A program made the position numbers and the translations under genes. A stretch of 64,000 nt of DNA, from contig JAVYIG010002372.1 of assembly GCA_035222895.1 (NCBI GenBank), positions 62,001-126,000 of the forward strand, in the 5' to 3' direction. The notes under the pieces were generated by a model that saw only the letters and a program-made list of their open reading frames with translations, ran no database searches and was not told the origin of the DNA. This DNA comes from Strongylocentrotus droebachiensis (taxonomy: Eukaryota > Echinodermata > Echinoidea > Camarodonta > Strongylocentrotidae). Shown piece by piece: positions 8,833-19,392 of the stretch (position 1 is its first letter; every line of letters starts with the position of its first letter).

Positions 8833-11800
8833 TTAGAAAACTACAACTTTAGGTCCAGTCTTCTTAGCTTTAACCTTCGGTTTTGACATGAACGCTGGCT
8901 CTGCATCGGCACTTGTATAGACTCCCGTGACAGCCAGGCTTGCTTCTGAAACATCAACTCCTGGTAGAAGGAAAGAAAGGAATACAAAGGATAATCCAAA
9001 ATGTGATGCAGTCATAATATTTGATTTTAATTTAATCCTATATAGTCTGGGCTATTTTGAAACTGCATAGCCTGGAGGGGGGGGGGGGGGGGGGGGGGGC
9101 TTCTAAGGTCCTCCCCCTAAGATCTTGGCCATGAAAGCGGCCGATCGCCGCGAAAATTTGCATGCATGTCAAGTGAAGTGTATAGAACACTACAGTAATT
9201 TATGCAATTAAGGTCATAAAATTCACATTTTTACCCTTAAATTCTTCATATTTAAACATTCATTTTCACTACAAATATTCTTTAAACCATTTGGAATAAT
9301 AATACAACAAACAAATTTGGAAGAGCCAGGTTATTCCTTATGTTATCTATTATTTTGAGAATTTCTTCGATTTTTTAACTTATGTATTTTATTGTTTTTG
9401 TTGTTTTATTTAATTTCTAACTATAATTCAATTATTTTGACCCCCAAAACAAAAACCCAACCTATAAACAAGCCGAAATAACCAAATATCTGAACTTGGT
9501 AGAGATGTTTCATTTTCATTGAACACATACGTATGTTTTCACACATTCTCTCTGCCGAGTATGCAATGGATGAATTGATGACAGAATATTTTGATGCCTG
9601 AAATGATCACCTAAATCACAAGATATATATTCCAGGAACAAACATTTCATAAAACAAGTCAAACATTATCCAATAACTCCATTAAGGCTGCGACGGGTAG
9701 TCGAATGCTCGAGTACCCGCACGGTTGACAACTACTTGGGTACGATTTCTCATACCGAATATTCGGCCGCAAAAAAAAAGTAAAATTGCATGCGTTTTCT
9801 GCGATACTGGGATACTGCACCAGTGGTATGGTGGTGGCAAAAAAATCAAAAAATCAACAACAAAAAAAAAATCAAAAATATTAAAAAACATGGCGTCTGA
9901 ATATTCGAGTATTCGCTTGTAAGCCTGGGAGTGTACTCAGGTGCCTCATTATACTGTTGTGCACAGCCTTAAACTCCATATTTTGCCAAAATGATTATTT
10001 GATATCAAAATGTTCAGAAAATGTGGGCTTTCGACTTAACTCCACCCAACACCTCATTGAAGTCAATGGCCTGTAAAGGCCCAAGTGCTCAGTGACACAT
10101 AAACCACAATGGAGTTACGTCTTTGTGTCACTAACCCCTCAAAATGTTACTTGACTGACCTTTGACTGGCTGCCTGACAGGACAGTTCCACCACTTATGT
10201 TCAACCGATCCACACTCCTTGCACCCTCCCCCCGATGGGTAGAGACCTCTGGGGTTGTCTGGACACATTCTGGACAAGTGGCCCGTCTGTCCACAGATGA
10301 AACACTTGGCATATGGGAAGTCACCTGAAATGGGATAACAAATCTTATGTTCATAATTCTGTCAAACCAAAAGAAATGGTTTCCTATGCTCCATTGAAAG
10401 ACTTGGCATACCGGAAGTCACCTGAAATGGGATTACAAATCTAATACTCATAAATCTGTAGGAAACAAAAGAAATAGTTTCCTTCACCTAAAATGTGATT
10501 ACAATTCTTATGTTCATTAGTCTTTTGAAACAAAAGAAACACTTTCCTGCGTTTCCACATCACGTGTAAATAAGCCATAAACGTGCATTAAATCAATATC
10601 AAAATTCAGCTGGAAAAAAAGGGTTTACGTACAGAACATCCGACACCTAGGGTTAGAATTAAGGGATAAGGTTAGGGTTAGATTTCAGGTTACGATTAGG
10701 GTTAGTTTTACCTACACATGTAAGTCTAAAGTCTTTAGATTAAGCTTCATTGGTAAAGCATTGTTTAACCAATGAAAGTTTAGTCAATTTTTGTAGTGGG
10801 GTATTCTGAAGTTGCTCCAAAACTGAATAAAATAAACTTGTACTCAAACTATGTAAAACATTCAAACTCACCTAGTTTTTTATCCACCTTGGCATTGCAC
10901 TTGCTGACATCGTGCTCTGTGGAGCCACAGCGATAGCAGATGCCAGTACCTTGTTCAACGTCCCCTAACATCTGCGGACAATCAGCAACAACATGGCCTG
11001 GTTTGCGACATTGGAAACACATCTTGGGAGTAAAGGGTGAAGAAAAAAAATATATACTTAAACTCTGTATTCACCATGGATCAAACCCTGTCCTGCCGCA
11101 CTGTTTGGAGTACATTTACATCATATACAGTATGTACAAATTGTACACTCTACTTTTGAGAAAAATCCACCGTGGAAGTCCTCTTTATGCTGACCAAAGC
11201 TGTTAGAGTGTAAACCCTTGGAATGGAAATGATTCACTCACAAAGTGGGTGTTGTATCTCTGATACACTATAACATGTGTGCTTTATCCGAGAGCTAAGG
11301 GAGTGTCCTGTCTACTTGGCTGCTGGTAGTGAAGTGGCTTGGAAGTTCAAAGCAGTGACATTCTTCCTATAGTGGTAATAGTATGCTATTCAGGTATCCA
11401 TCTATTGTCCTATTGTGACTGGCTGGTATGTATATTACATTGGCATGTATGTTAAACTGGCATGTGCATTAAATTGGTATGCATTGCAGCTGGCATGTCT
11501 ATTAGGTTGTTCTATTTATAACAGTGGGCAATTTCATTCTGTTCATTTTGGCAACTGGCTTAAAATCTGACAGAATCGTGAGGTATAATTTTGGGCGCTA
11601 AATATTCTGGACATCGAGGTATAATCATAACTTTCAATTTCACTTGCTTAAGTGCATGGCTGAAAGATAACTAACTTTTATGTATATATTTTAAACGAGA
11701 ATGACACTATACCTTTGATATTAAACAGGTTATGAACTTTGACAAAGTTTCAGTTACATGCCTAGTAGTGGCATAACAGTCATTGAAATGCTACAAGCAT

Positions 11801-12385
11801 CTATCCGCAAAAGTACCAAACTGCAAGCTCTAGAAAAAAAGGATGCTACTGGAACTGAAATTTGCTGTATTCTTTGTACAACCTTACCATATTGTCTGCT
11901 TTCTTCTTCTGCCTATTTAATCGTCTCTCTTCGCTCCTCTGCTCTTTCTTTGCTGCGAGTTCCGGAGTATCCACGCTCCGATGCTTCACGTCTCCCACCG
12001 ATTTATTTCCCTCATCCTTCACGTCACAATCTCTTGCTTTATCTGCCTCCAATAAGACATCGATGATTGATTTACCGCTACTTGATGATACCGGTCTTGA
12101 CTTTCTGACAGTATTTTTCATTTCGCCACTGGCTTTTTGATGAAATCCACTTTGAGTTCTCTGACCAATATGTTTATTATTAGCAGGCTTACTGCTATTA
12201 CCAGTACCAGGCCTCTTTAGTGTACTTTGAGGCTTCTGGGTGGAATGAGTAGGGTCTTGTTTAGTTCTTGACCTGGGGTCGTCATCGCCCGATTGCTTCT
12301 TTTGACCTTGGGTCATCTGTTCCCATGTTGATGCATCAAGGGGTTTCTTTTTGTTGGCATTCGCTCCTCTTGCGAAGCGAGTCAT
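8833..12385 (-). CDS. ZCCHC9: Zinc finger CCHC domain-containing protein 9
   Basis: Four coding exons on the minus strand: 11888-12385, 10872-11022, 10160-10324 and 8833-8960. All have GT-AG boundaries and consistent phases (0, 1, 1), giving 313 residues against 271 in human. The product starts MTRFARG like the vertebrate MTRWAR start. A basic, disordered N-terminal half (1-165) ends in an RRLNRQKKKADN helix. Four CCHC zinc knuckles follow: C168-C171-H176-C181, C195-C198-H203-C208, C224-C227-H232-C237 and C251-C254-H259-C264. The tail ends KAKKTGPKVVVF, matching the family's conserved end. Family members are nuclear/nucleolar RNA- or DNA-binding proteins, with reported MAPK-related roles in mammals. 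Introns hold a hAT miniature element (9683-9971) and a tandem duplication of the exon 3 edge. Confidence 0.95.
9683..9971. mobile_element. hAT-type miniature element (MITE)
   Basis: The left end is TAAGGCTGCGAC and the right end is GTGCACAGCCTTA, forming imperfect inverted repeats. It is flanked by a perfect 8-bp target duplication, AACTCCAT, at 9675-9682 and 9972-9979. An 8-bp duplication is the hallmark of hAT transposition. The 289-bp interior contains A-rich runs, no transposase and several ATTCGAGTA-like palindromic words. It lies in the last intron of ZCCHC9. Confidence 0.85.
10305..10545. repeat. Tandem duplication of the ZCCHC9 exon 3 edge
   Basis: The 3' splice site of exon 3 with its first bases and about 70 bases of intron are repeated. 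The true copy is at 10305-10385, a near copy at about 10400-10478 keeps the acceptor and the first 20 bases of the exon, and a third, weaker copy runs to about 10545. Shared words are ACTTGGCATA, GAAGTCACCTGAAATGGG and AAACAAAAGAAA. Confidence 0.7.
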
Positions 12386-12769
12386 GTTGAAAGCAGGATT
12401 CGGCAGTGTTAGCGAATTTGCACTCAGCTGGTGATAAAAGAAAAACAAAGACAATGGGATATGTATCAGACTAGAGAAAGCTTGATATTGCACTGTCAAG
12501 TGAGCCGAGATCAACCACGAATCCCGGCAGTTTCAGCCTCTGACGGGGAACAGGGACAGTTCCGAGATCATTTCACTCAGACAGTATCTTAGTGAGAAGA
12601 AATTGTTAATACACCTTGAGTGGAGTTTTGATATGATATTATTAACCTAGAAAATAATGTTTATTATGGTGTTATAAAACTTATAAATAAAATAAAACCC
12701 TTAGTTAGATAAGCAATGATATTCATAACATAAGGGAACCCCGCGCGAGGTCGATGCCGAAGGCGTCTG

Positions 12770-14810
12770 AGCTCCTTTGGCTCGCACAACTGGGGGGAGA
12801 TTGCTACCGATTTGTGCTTGAGTAAATGAACTTAATTATTCCGACTCGTGCCTCCTTACATGTTTTCAGAGCAATGAATATCATAACTCCAGAGCCAGAT
12901 TTTGAAAAAAGATTCAAACAGCGGGTTGGGTCACATTTTTCCCGCAATGTAAAGAGGTAGTAATTTCAATATTGACTTACAATGTTTTTTTACACCTATG
13001 GGCATCTCGCCCACCACTTAAAATTATGATTTGAAGAATTCTTTGATGGGAAAAATGGTGATTTCTTCGTCCTAACCCGACAATTCATCCATGTTGAATC
13101 GTCGATTCAATATGGCGAAGAGAAAGTATGCATGCACGATAGCAGCGGAGCAATTATGAATATTTATGGTATAGAGCGCTGTTCGCTCAAAATTGCTTAA
13201 TATGCATGAAGATCTTCTTCTCAACCTCTTGCATATTCAGCAATTTTGAGCGAACAGCGCTCTATATCATAAATATTCATAATTGCTCCGCCGCTATCGC
13301 GCACTTCTCTTCGCCATGTTGAATCAACGTGAATTGTAGGGTTAGGACGAAGAAATCACCATTTTTTTGTCCATCAAAAACTTCTTCAAATTACAATTCC
13401 AAGTGGTGGGCGAGATGCCAAGAGGAGTCAAAAAACATTGCAAGTCAAAATTGAAATTAGATCTACTACTACTACCGCTATTAAAGTTTATAGTACATTG
13501 CGAAAAAAAGGAGTAAAAAAACATTGTAGATTAAGTCAAAATTGAAATTACTACCTCTTTACATTGCGGAAAAAGTGTGACCCACCCCGCTGTTTGAATC
13601 AATTTCAAAATCTGGCTCTGGAGTTCCGATATTCATTGTTCCGCATCTTCACTCACTTCTTTCTTGATTAGATTGGACAAGCACTGGTCCTCTCAGCACC
13701 AAATGCTTCCATAAAATTAATATGTGCATCTACCCGCCATGCGAGCAAAAATAGTTCAGGTTTAATAGAACGAAGCACCACTCAATGAAACGAGGGTGTT
13801 TCCATTTACTGTACCACTTCTTTCTGACCTACCCGACACACTTTAATCTGACACACTTTTTCCTTATTTATTTTCTACACAGAGGCATTTTCAAGAGCCA
13901 TGATCTGTGATTGGCCTTTTTGCTAGTGAATATTCATGATTATGCAAATTATTAAGATCGCACAGTTCATACCTTTGGGCTTGCGGAAAATACGATCAAC
14001 TTTTTAAAAAGTTCCTGAAAATGACACTTTGAGCGAGAAAATGGTATAATGAGTCAGCTTTGTAATTTCTGAGGTATGCATGTTGATTTGGTAATATTGA
14101 AATGTTATGAAACAGACGTATATTTGTTCTCAGTCCATGTTTTGAGGGGGTAACAGGGTTGAATTTCCCCCTAATGAAGGTGATCGCAGCCATTATGTTA
14201 TTGCACGACTGCTAGCCACAGCTGTCGGGCGGGAGTCGCTCCGCTCCCCGGTCAGCTGATCGACCTGCTGGGGCCTAATCATGCAACATGTGACGAAAAC
14301 GATAAATTGAGATAGAAAGAAAAATTGAAGAACAAAAATATCCGTGTCTGCATAGGACTAGGAGCTAGATATGCACAGCCTTCCCCCTAAGACTTCAAAG
14401 CAGTAATTACTTGAATTTTAACAGTGTTTCTGCACATGGTACCGGTACGTATGCCATGCCGCCGGCGCTGAATTGACTTTTTTTAAAACCAAAAGCGAAT
14501 CGTTTTGCTAATGCTAATTTGCATAATCATGAACATTTATTAGCAAAAAGGCCAATCACAGAACTTGTCTCATGAAAATGCCTCTGTGTAGAAAATGAAT
14601 AGGAAAAAAGTGTGTCAGATTAAAGTGTGTCAGGTAGGTCAGAAAGAAGTGGTACAGTAAATGGAAACACCCATGAAACGACCAGAACTTACCAGAAGTT
14701 TCAAGATGATCATCTCACACTAGACGATGCTGATGCTTCTCAAGCACAAATTAGTAGCAATCTCCCCCCCCCCCCCCCCCAGTTGCTAGTTATGCGAGCC
14801 AAAGGAGTAT
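12770..14810. repeat. Large inverted-repeat element, interrupted by a hairpin element
   Basis: Sequence at 12773-12825 (GAGCTCCTTTGG, CTCGCACAACTGG, GATTGCTACCGATTTGTGCTTGAG) is the reverse complement of 14738-14807. Further in, 13788-13945 (GGTGTTTCCATTTACTGTAC, GTCAGAT-type words, GCCTTTTTGCTAGTGAATATTCATGA) is the reverse complement of 14505-14675. The left arm is split by a separate hairpin element at 12871-13642. Together these form one fold-back or terminal-inverted-repeat element of about 2 kb within the presumed first intron of ZCCHC9. No transposase frame was found inside. Confidence 0.7.
12871..13642. repeat. Long hairpin (fold-back) element
   Basis: The two arms are reverse complements along most of their length, and the loop is about 23 bases near 13205-13227. 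Outer ends are GCAATGAATATC and GATATTCATTGT. Inner arms carry ATAGAGCGCTGTTCGCTCAA and its complement. The right arm has a short extra segment near 13455-13530. It sits inside the left arm of the larger inverted-repeat element and so inserted later. No coding potential. Confidence 0.8.
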
Positions 14811-15399
14811 GTATGGGGAACGTTGACAAATGTCACTTTTACTAAAGAATGACCCGCGAGATGGTTAATTCTGTCTAACCCTAGCTAAATGTAGGCTAGG
14901 CCGAGTCCGCGTCCGACCCCACGCACGCGCACTCACTGAGCTGCTCAGTCACTGACACTGTACTGGCGCTGGCATCGCCATTGCATCGCCATTGCCATTG
15001 GCAAACTCATAAAATAGTCAAGTAAAAAATCATGAAACATTTCTCAACCATTGATTTACATTCTAAATTACAACAAGTTATAGGCCTACTAACAATGCTG
15101 AACTGAGAACTTAATCTTCCACATTATTATCATAAACAATAAACAATTGCACTTACCAGATAACGGAAATAGACGCAATTATAGCGGAAGATCTGTGTCA
15201 CTTCATCGAGCGTGGGTGCACGCGTGCTGTGCATCAGACGGAATGAATGAACCAGAAAGCACAAGCCTTGTTGTACATCCATGCCGCGCCCGCCGAGAGT
15301 TGTGGGCGCAAGAGCGGCAAGCAAAGGTCTAAACCGCTGAGTTAGCATTTGTTTTATATGCAGCATGCATGCTACGGTGTCGTGAAAGGGGATTTTGGT

Positions 15400-16173
15400 T
15401 CGGTAAAAAAAATACAGTACAGCATAATTTATAACATAAAAATTGGGACTACATTTTTTTTTTCTTCTTCAATATAGAGTGTCATTGAGTATATAGTGAA
15501 TCTGTATATAGTGATTAAGTAATTATGCGACAGCGTGATATCATATATGGATATTATCATTTTTATATCCCGCATACATATCTCCTATTTTGAGCTATTG
15601 TGCAAAAAGATGGCAATGGTTGAGTCTTGACGGATAATATTTTAGAAAATTAATAATACAATACAATTTTTTTTTGTATCTGTCTTCCCACAAAAAAGTG
15701 CTTTATTTTTTAGGCCCCCCCCCCCCCCCCTGGGAAAAAAATGTGTATTTTTACATTTGTTAACGTAAACTTTACCTTTTTGGGGGAGATGCCCCCCCCC
15801 CCCCCCCGAACTGAGCGATTTTTCATATTTCAGCACATAACATTTCAAATTGATTTAAAATTTGGGCCCCCACCCCTAAGAAATCCTGGATCCGCGCCTG
15901 ATAGGCCTATACCCGATTTGCGGAATTGTTTAGTAATAGCAGACTTTTATTGGATAACTTGTCCTTCAGACAAAAGGAAATACCTTTTTTTTTTTTGATC
16001 TCAACGGTAAAATATATTCAAACATTCCTGAAAATTACCTCCTTTTCGCAAAATGTCTATCAGTTTTATGAGGACCGTGACACATTGACACCTCCGGGTA
16101 GCGTTATTTTCTTCTGCGGCACATATTGGGGTTAGGTGCGTGTTGAGCCTATGGGAAAGTTTAGGGTTAGGGT
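15400..16173. other. Intergenic with C-tract repeat debris
   Basis: No gene was found. Poly-C tracts at 15715-15730 and 15793-15807 are followed at 15882-15900 by TCCTGGATCCGCGCCTG, the terminus of the hAT-type miniature family that recurs to the right. The matching left end and a target duplication were not found for this copy, so it is probably truncated. A TTAGGG-like motif lies near 16160. Confidence 0.5.
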
Positions 16174-16314
16174 CAGGCACGTAGCCAGAGTTTGATGTTG
16201 GGGGGGGGGGCACGTACATGTAATCGATCGAGGTAAAAAAAGGGTTCTAAAAAGTTCAACCGATCTTGGAAATTTGTGCCCCCCCCCCCCCCCCCCCCCG
16301 TGGCTACGTGCCTG
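16174..16314. mobile_element. hAT-type miniature element with G/C tracts
   Basis: Termini CAGGCACGTAGCCA and TGGCTACGTGCCTG are perfect inverted repeats. The flanking 8-bp duplication GTTAGGGT (16166-16173 and 16315-16322) is exact. Inside, a G run after the left end and a long C run before the right end make the element nearly self-complementary. Total length is 141 bp, with no coding potential. Confidence 0.9.
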
Positions 16315-16668
16315 GTTAGGGTTAGGGTTAAATCAAGACCTCTTTTTTAAAAAAAAGCCTCAATTTGTGCCGCAGAAAAAAATGACGACCTCCGGGTATA
16401 GTACATGCAAGTATATTTTGTATTTGGGCAGCAAGGTCGTACTCGTATATTTAGCCTATGATTTTCTTTTAAATAATTATAGTACCGGACTACCGGACTA
16501 CCGGACTACCGGTACTATTAAATGAATTACACTGAGATGATATAAACACCTAAACAAAATTCAGCTAACTAGGGGAGTCCCATGTGTCAAAAATGTCGTG
16601 CATGAGACTAAAATAGGGACAAGAGGCGACAGCTACACCTCCCCCCACCCTCCCCCCTCCCCTATACC

Positions 16669-17002
16669 CAGGCACTGATCCAGGATGTCTTCGGGGGGGG
16701 GGGGGGCAAATTTGAAATTTTCCGAGCAAAATATTGGTATTTTATAGTGACCACTAAAGCAGTGGCGTAATGAGCAAAATATTTTTTTTTTTTTTTTTTG
16801 GGGGGGGGGCAAAAACAAATTCCGCATGACTACCAATCTTAAATGCAGGCACTGCTGAACGTTTTTCAAAGTGGGTGGAAGGAGGGGGAGGCTAAAGTAT
16901 TAACGATCAAGTAGAGCCTAGAGTAAAATGGCGTGGGGTCTAGGGGCAAAGCGGGGTGCCAAAGGCCCCCTGCCCCCCCCCTCACCCCTGGATCCGCGCC
17001 TG
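16669..17002. mobile_element. hAT-type miniature element, founder of the array
   Basis: The left end is CAGGCACTGATCCAGG and the right end is CCTGGATCCGCGCCTG. The 8-bp target duplication CCTATACC is exact (16661-16668 and 17003-17010). The interior includes G and T runs and a CAGTGGCGTAATGAG word near 16761 that may mark a nested element. The part from about 16785 to the right end is copied in each unit of the downstream array. Confidence 0.85.
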
Positions 17003-19392
17003 CCTATACCCCCCCCCCCCCCCCGGGGTTCAATTATAACCTTGCAGTGAGCTACGGTACGTGGTCGGTCAGTCTTGCTAGCATTAGAAACCAAAATAAC
17101 TCCCCTTCCCTCTCCCTCCCCCTCCTCTCCTCCAATTAATTAACAGTATGTCTACGTTTTTTTTTTTTTTGGGGGGGGCAAAAACAAATTCCGCATAACT
17201 ACCAATCTTAAATGCAGGCACTGCTGAACGTTTTTCAAAGTGGGTGGGGGGAGGGGGAGGCTAAAGTATTAACGATCAAGTAGAGCCTAGAGTAAATTGG
17301 CGTGGGGTCTAGGGGCAAAGCGGGGTGCCAAAGCCCCCCCCCCCACCCCTGGATCCGCGCCTGCCTATACCCCCCCCCCGGGTTCAATTATAACCTTGCA
17401 GTGAGCTACGGTACGTGGTCGGTCAGTCTTGCTAGCATTAGAAACCAAAATAACTCCCCTTCCCTCTCCCTCCCCCTCCCCCTCCTCTCCTCCAATTAAT
17501 TAACAGTATGTCTACGTTTTTTTTTTTTTTTTGGGGGGGGGGGGGCAAAAACAAATTCCGCATAACTACCAATCTTAAATGCAGGCACTGCTGAACGTTT
17601 TTCAAAGTGGGTGGGGGGAGGGGGAGGCTAAAGTATTAACGATCAAGTAGAGCCTAGAGTAAATTGGCGTGGGGTCTAGGGGCAAAGCGGGGTGCCAAAG
17701 CCCCCCCCCCCCCCACCCCTGGATCCGCGCCTGCCTATACCCCCCCCCCCGGGTTCAATTATAACCTTGCAGTGAGCTACGGTACGTGGTCGGTCAGTCT
17801 TGCTAGCATTAGAAACCAAAATAACTCCCCTTCCCTCTCCCTCCCCCTCCCCCTCCTCTCCTCCAATTAATTAACAGTATGTCTACGTTTTTTTTGGTTT
17901 TTTTTTTTGGGGGGGGGGGGCAAAAACAAATTCCGCATAACTACCAATCTTAAATGCAGGCACTGCTGAACGTTTTTCAAAGTGGTTGGGGGGAGGGGGA
18001 GGCTAAAGTATTAACGATCAAGTAGAGCCTAGAGTAAATTAGCGTGGGGTCTAGGGGCAAAGCGGGGTGCCAAAGCCCCCCCCCCCCCCCACCCCTGGAT
18101 CCGCGCCTGCCTATACCCCCCCCCCCCCGGGTTCAATTATAACCTTGCAGTGAGCTACGGTACGTGGTCGGTCAGTCTTGCTAGCATTATAAACCAAAAT
18201 AACTCCCCTTCCCTCTCCCTCCCCCTCCCCCAGGCCTCCTCTCCTCCAATTAATTAACAGTATGTCTACGTTTTTTTTTGTTTTTTTTTGGGGGGGGGGC
18301 AAAAACAAATTCCGCATAACTACCAATCTTAAATGCAGGCACTGCTGAACGTTTTTCAAAGTGGGTGGGGGGGAGGGGGAGGCTAAAGTATTAACGATCA
18401 AGTAGAGCCTAGAGTAAATTGGCGTGGGGTCTAGGGGCAAAGCGGGGTGCCAAAGCCCCCCCCCCCCCCACCCCTGGATCCGCGCCTGCCTATACCCCCC
18501 CCCCGGGTTCAATTATAACCTTGCAGTGAGCTACGGTACGTGGTCGGTCAGTCTTGCTAGCATTAGAAACCAAAATAACTCCCCTTCCCTCTCCCTCCCC
18601 CTCCCCCTCCTCTCCTCCAATTAATTAACAGTATGTCTACGTTTTTTTTTTTTTTTTTTTTTTTTTTTTGGGGGGGGGGCAAAAACAAATTCCGCATAAC
18701 TACCAATCTTAAATGCAGGCACTGCTGAACGTTTTTCAAAGTGGGTGGGGGGAGGGGGAGGCTAAAGTATTAACGATCAAGTAGAGCCTAGAGTAAATTG
18801 GCGTGGGGTCTAGGGGCAAAGCGGGGTGCCAAAGGCCCCCTGCCCCCCCCCCCCCCCACCCCTGGATCCGCGCCTGCCTATACCCCCCCCCCCCGGTTCA
18901 ATTATAACCTTGCAGTGAGCTACGGTACGTGGTCGGTCAGTCTTGCCAGCATTAGAAACCAAAATAACTCCCCTTCCCTCTCCCTCCCCCTCCCCCTCCT
19001 CTCCTCCAATTAATTAACAGTATGTCTACGTTTTTTTTGGGGGGGGGGCAAAAACAAATTCCGCATAACTACCAATCTTAAATGCAGGCACTGCTGAACG
19101 TTTTTCAAAGTGGGTGGGGGGAGGGGGAAAGTAGTAACGATCAAGTAGAGCCTAGAGTAAATTGGCGTGGGGTCTAGGGGCAAAGCGGGGTGCCAAAGCC
19201 CCCCCCCCCCCACCCCTGGATCCGCGCCTGCCTATACCCCCCCCCCCCCCGGGTTCAATTATAACCTTGCAGTGAGCTACGGTACGTGGTCGGTCAGTCT
19301 TGCTAGCATTATAAACCAAAATAACTCCCCTTCCCTCTCCCTCCCCCTCCCCCAGGCCTCCTCTCCTCCAATTAATTAACAGTATGTCTACG
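16785..19392. repeat. Seven-copy tandem array, about 370-bp unit
   Basis: The marker AAAAACAAATTCCGCA occurs at 16811, 17180, 17547, 17922, 18301, 18681 and 19050, giving spacings of 367-380 bases. Each unit runs from a T/G homopolymer tract, through the right half and right end of the hAT miniature element, through the CCTATACC flank, to a pyrimidine-rich block and the word AGTATGTCTACG. Length differences are almost all in homopolymer runs. An extra CAGGCC appears in units 4 and 7. The short frames in each unit are simply copies of one another and are not genes. Confidence 0.95.

Larger units (their letters stand above)
12427..15282 (-). other. ZCCHC9: Probable ZCCHC9 first intron and upstream exon
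   Basis: An acceptor (ATCACCAG) on the minus strand lies at 12427-12434, so the exon carrying the ZCCHC9 start begins at 12426. A candidate upstream exon ends at 15157 with the donor CTG|GTAAGT and extends into GC-rich, CpG-containing sequence to about 15340. This exon has its own ATG at 15282. From there 42 codons are open to the donor, and after splicing the frame runs through 14 more codons into the conserved MTRFAR start. The exon is therefore either 5' leader or an N-terminal extension. The conserved start favours leader. The link is inferred from splice sites and strand only. Confidence 0.4.

Noticed and set aside
10650..10715. Telomeric DNA (TTAGGG-like words)
   Set aside because: Only a few degenerate AGGGTTAG motifs within the ZCCHC9 intron. 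No array, and host genes on both sides.
16933..19379. Repeated 60-85-codon frames with Pro-rich starts and LAVSYGTWSVSLASI
   Set aside because: They are the same tandem unit seen seven times. The frame crosses variable homopolymer runs, so it is not maintained.
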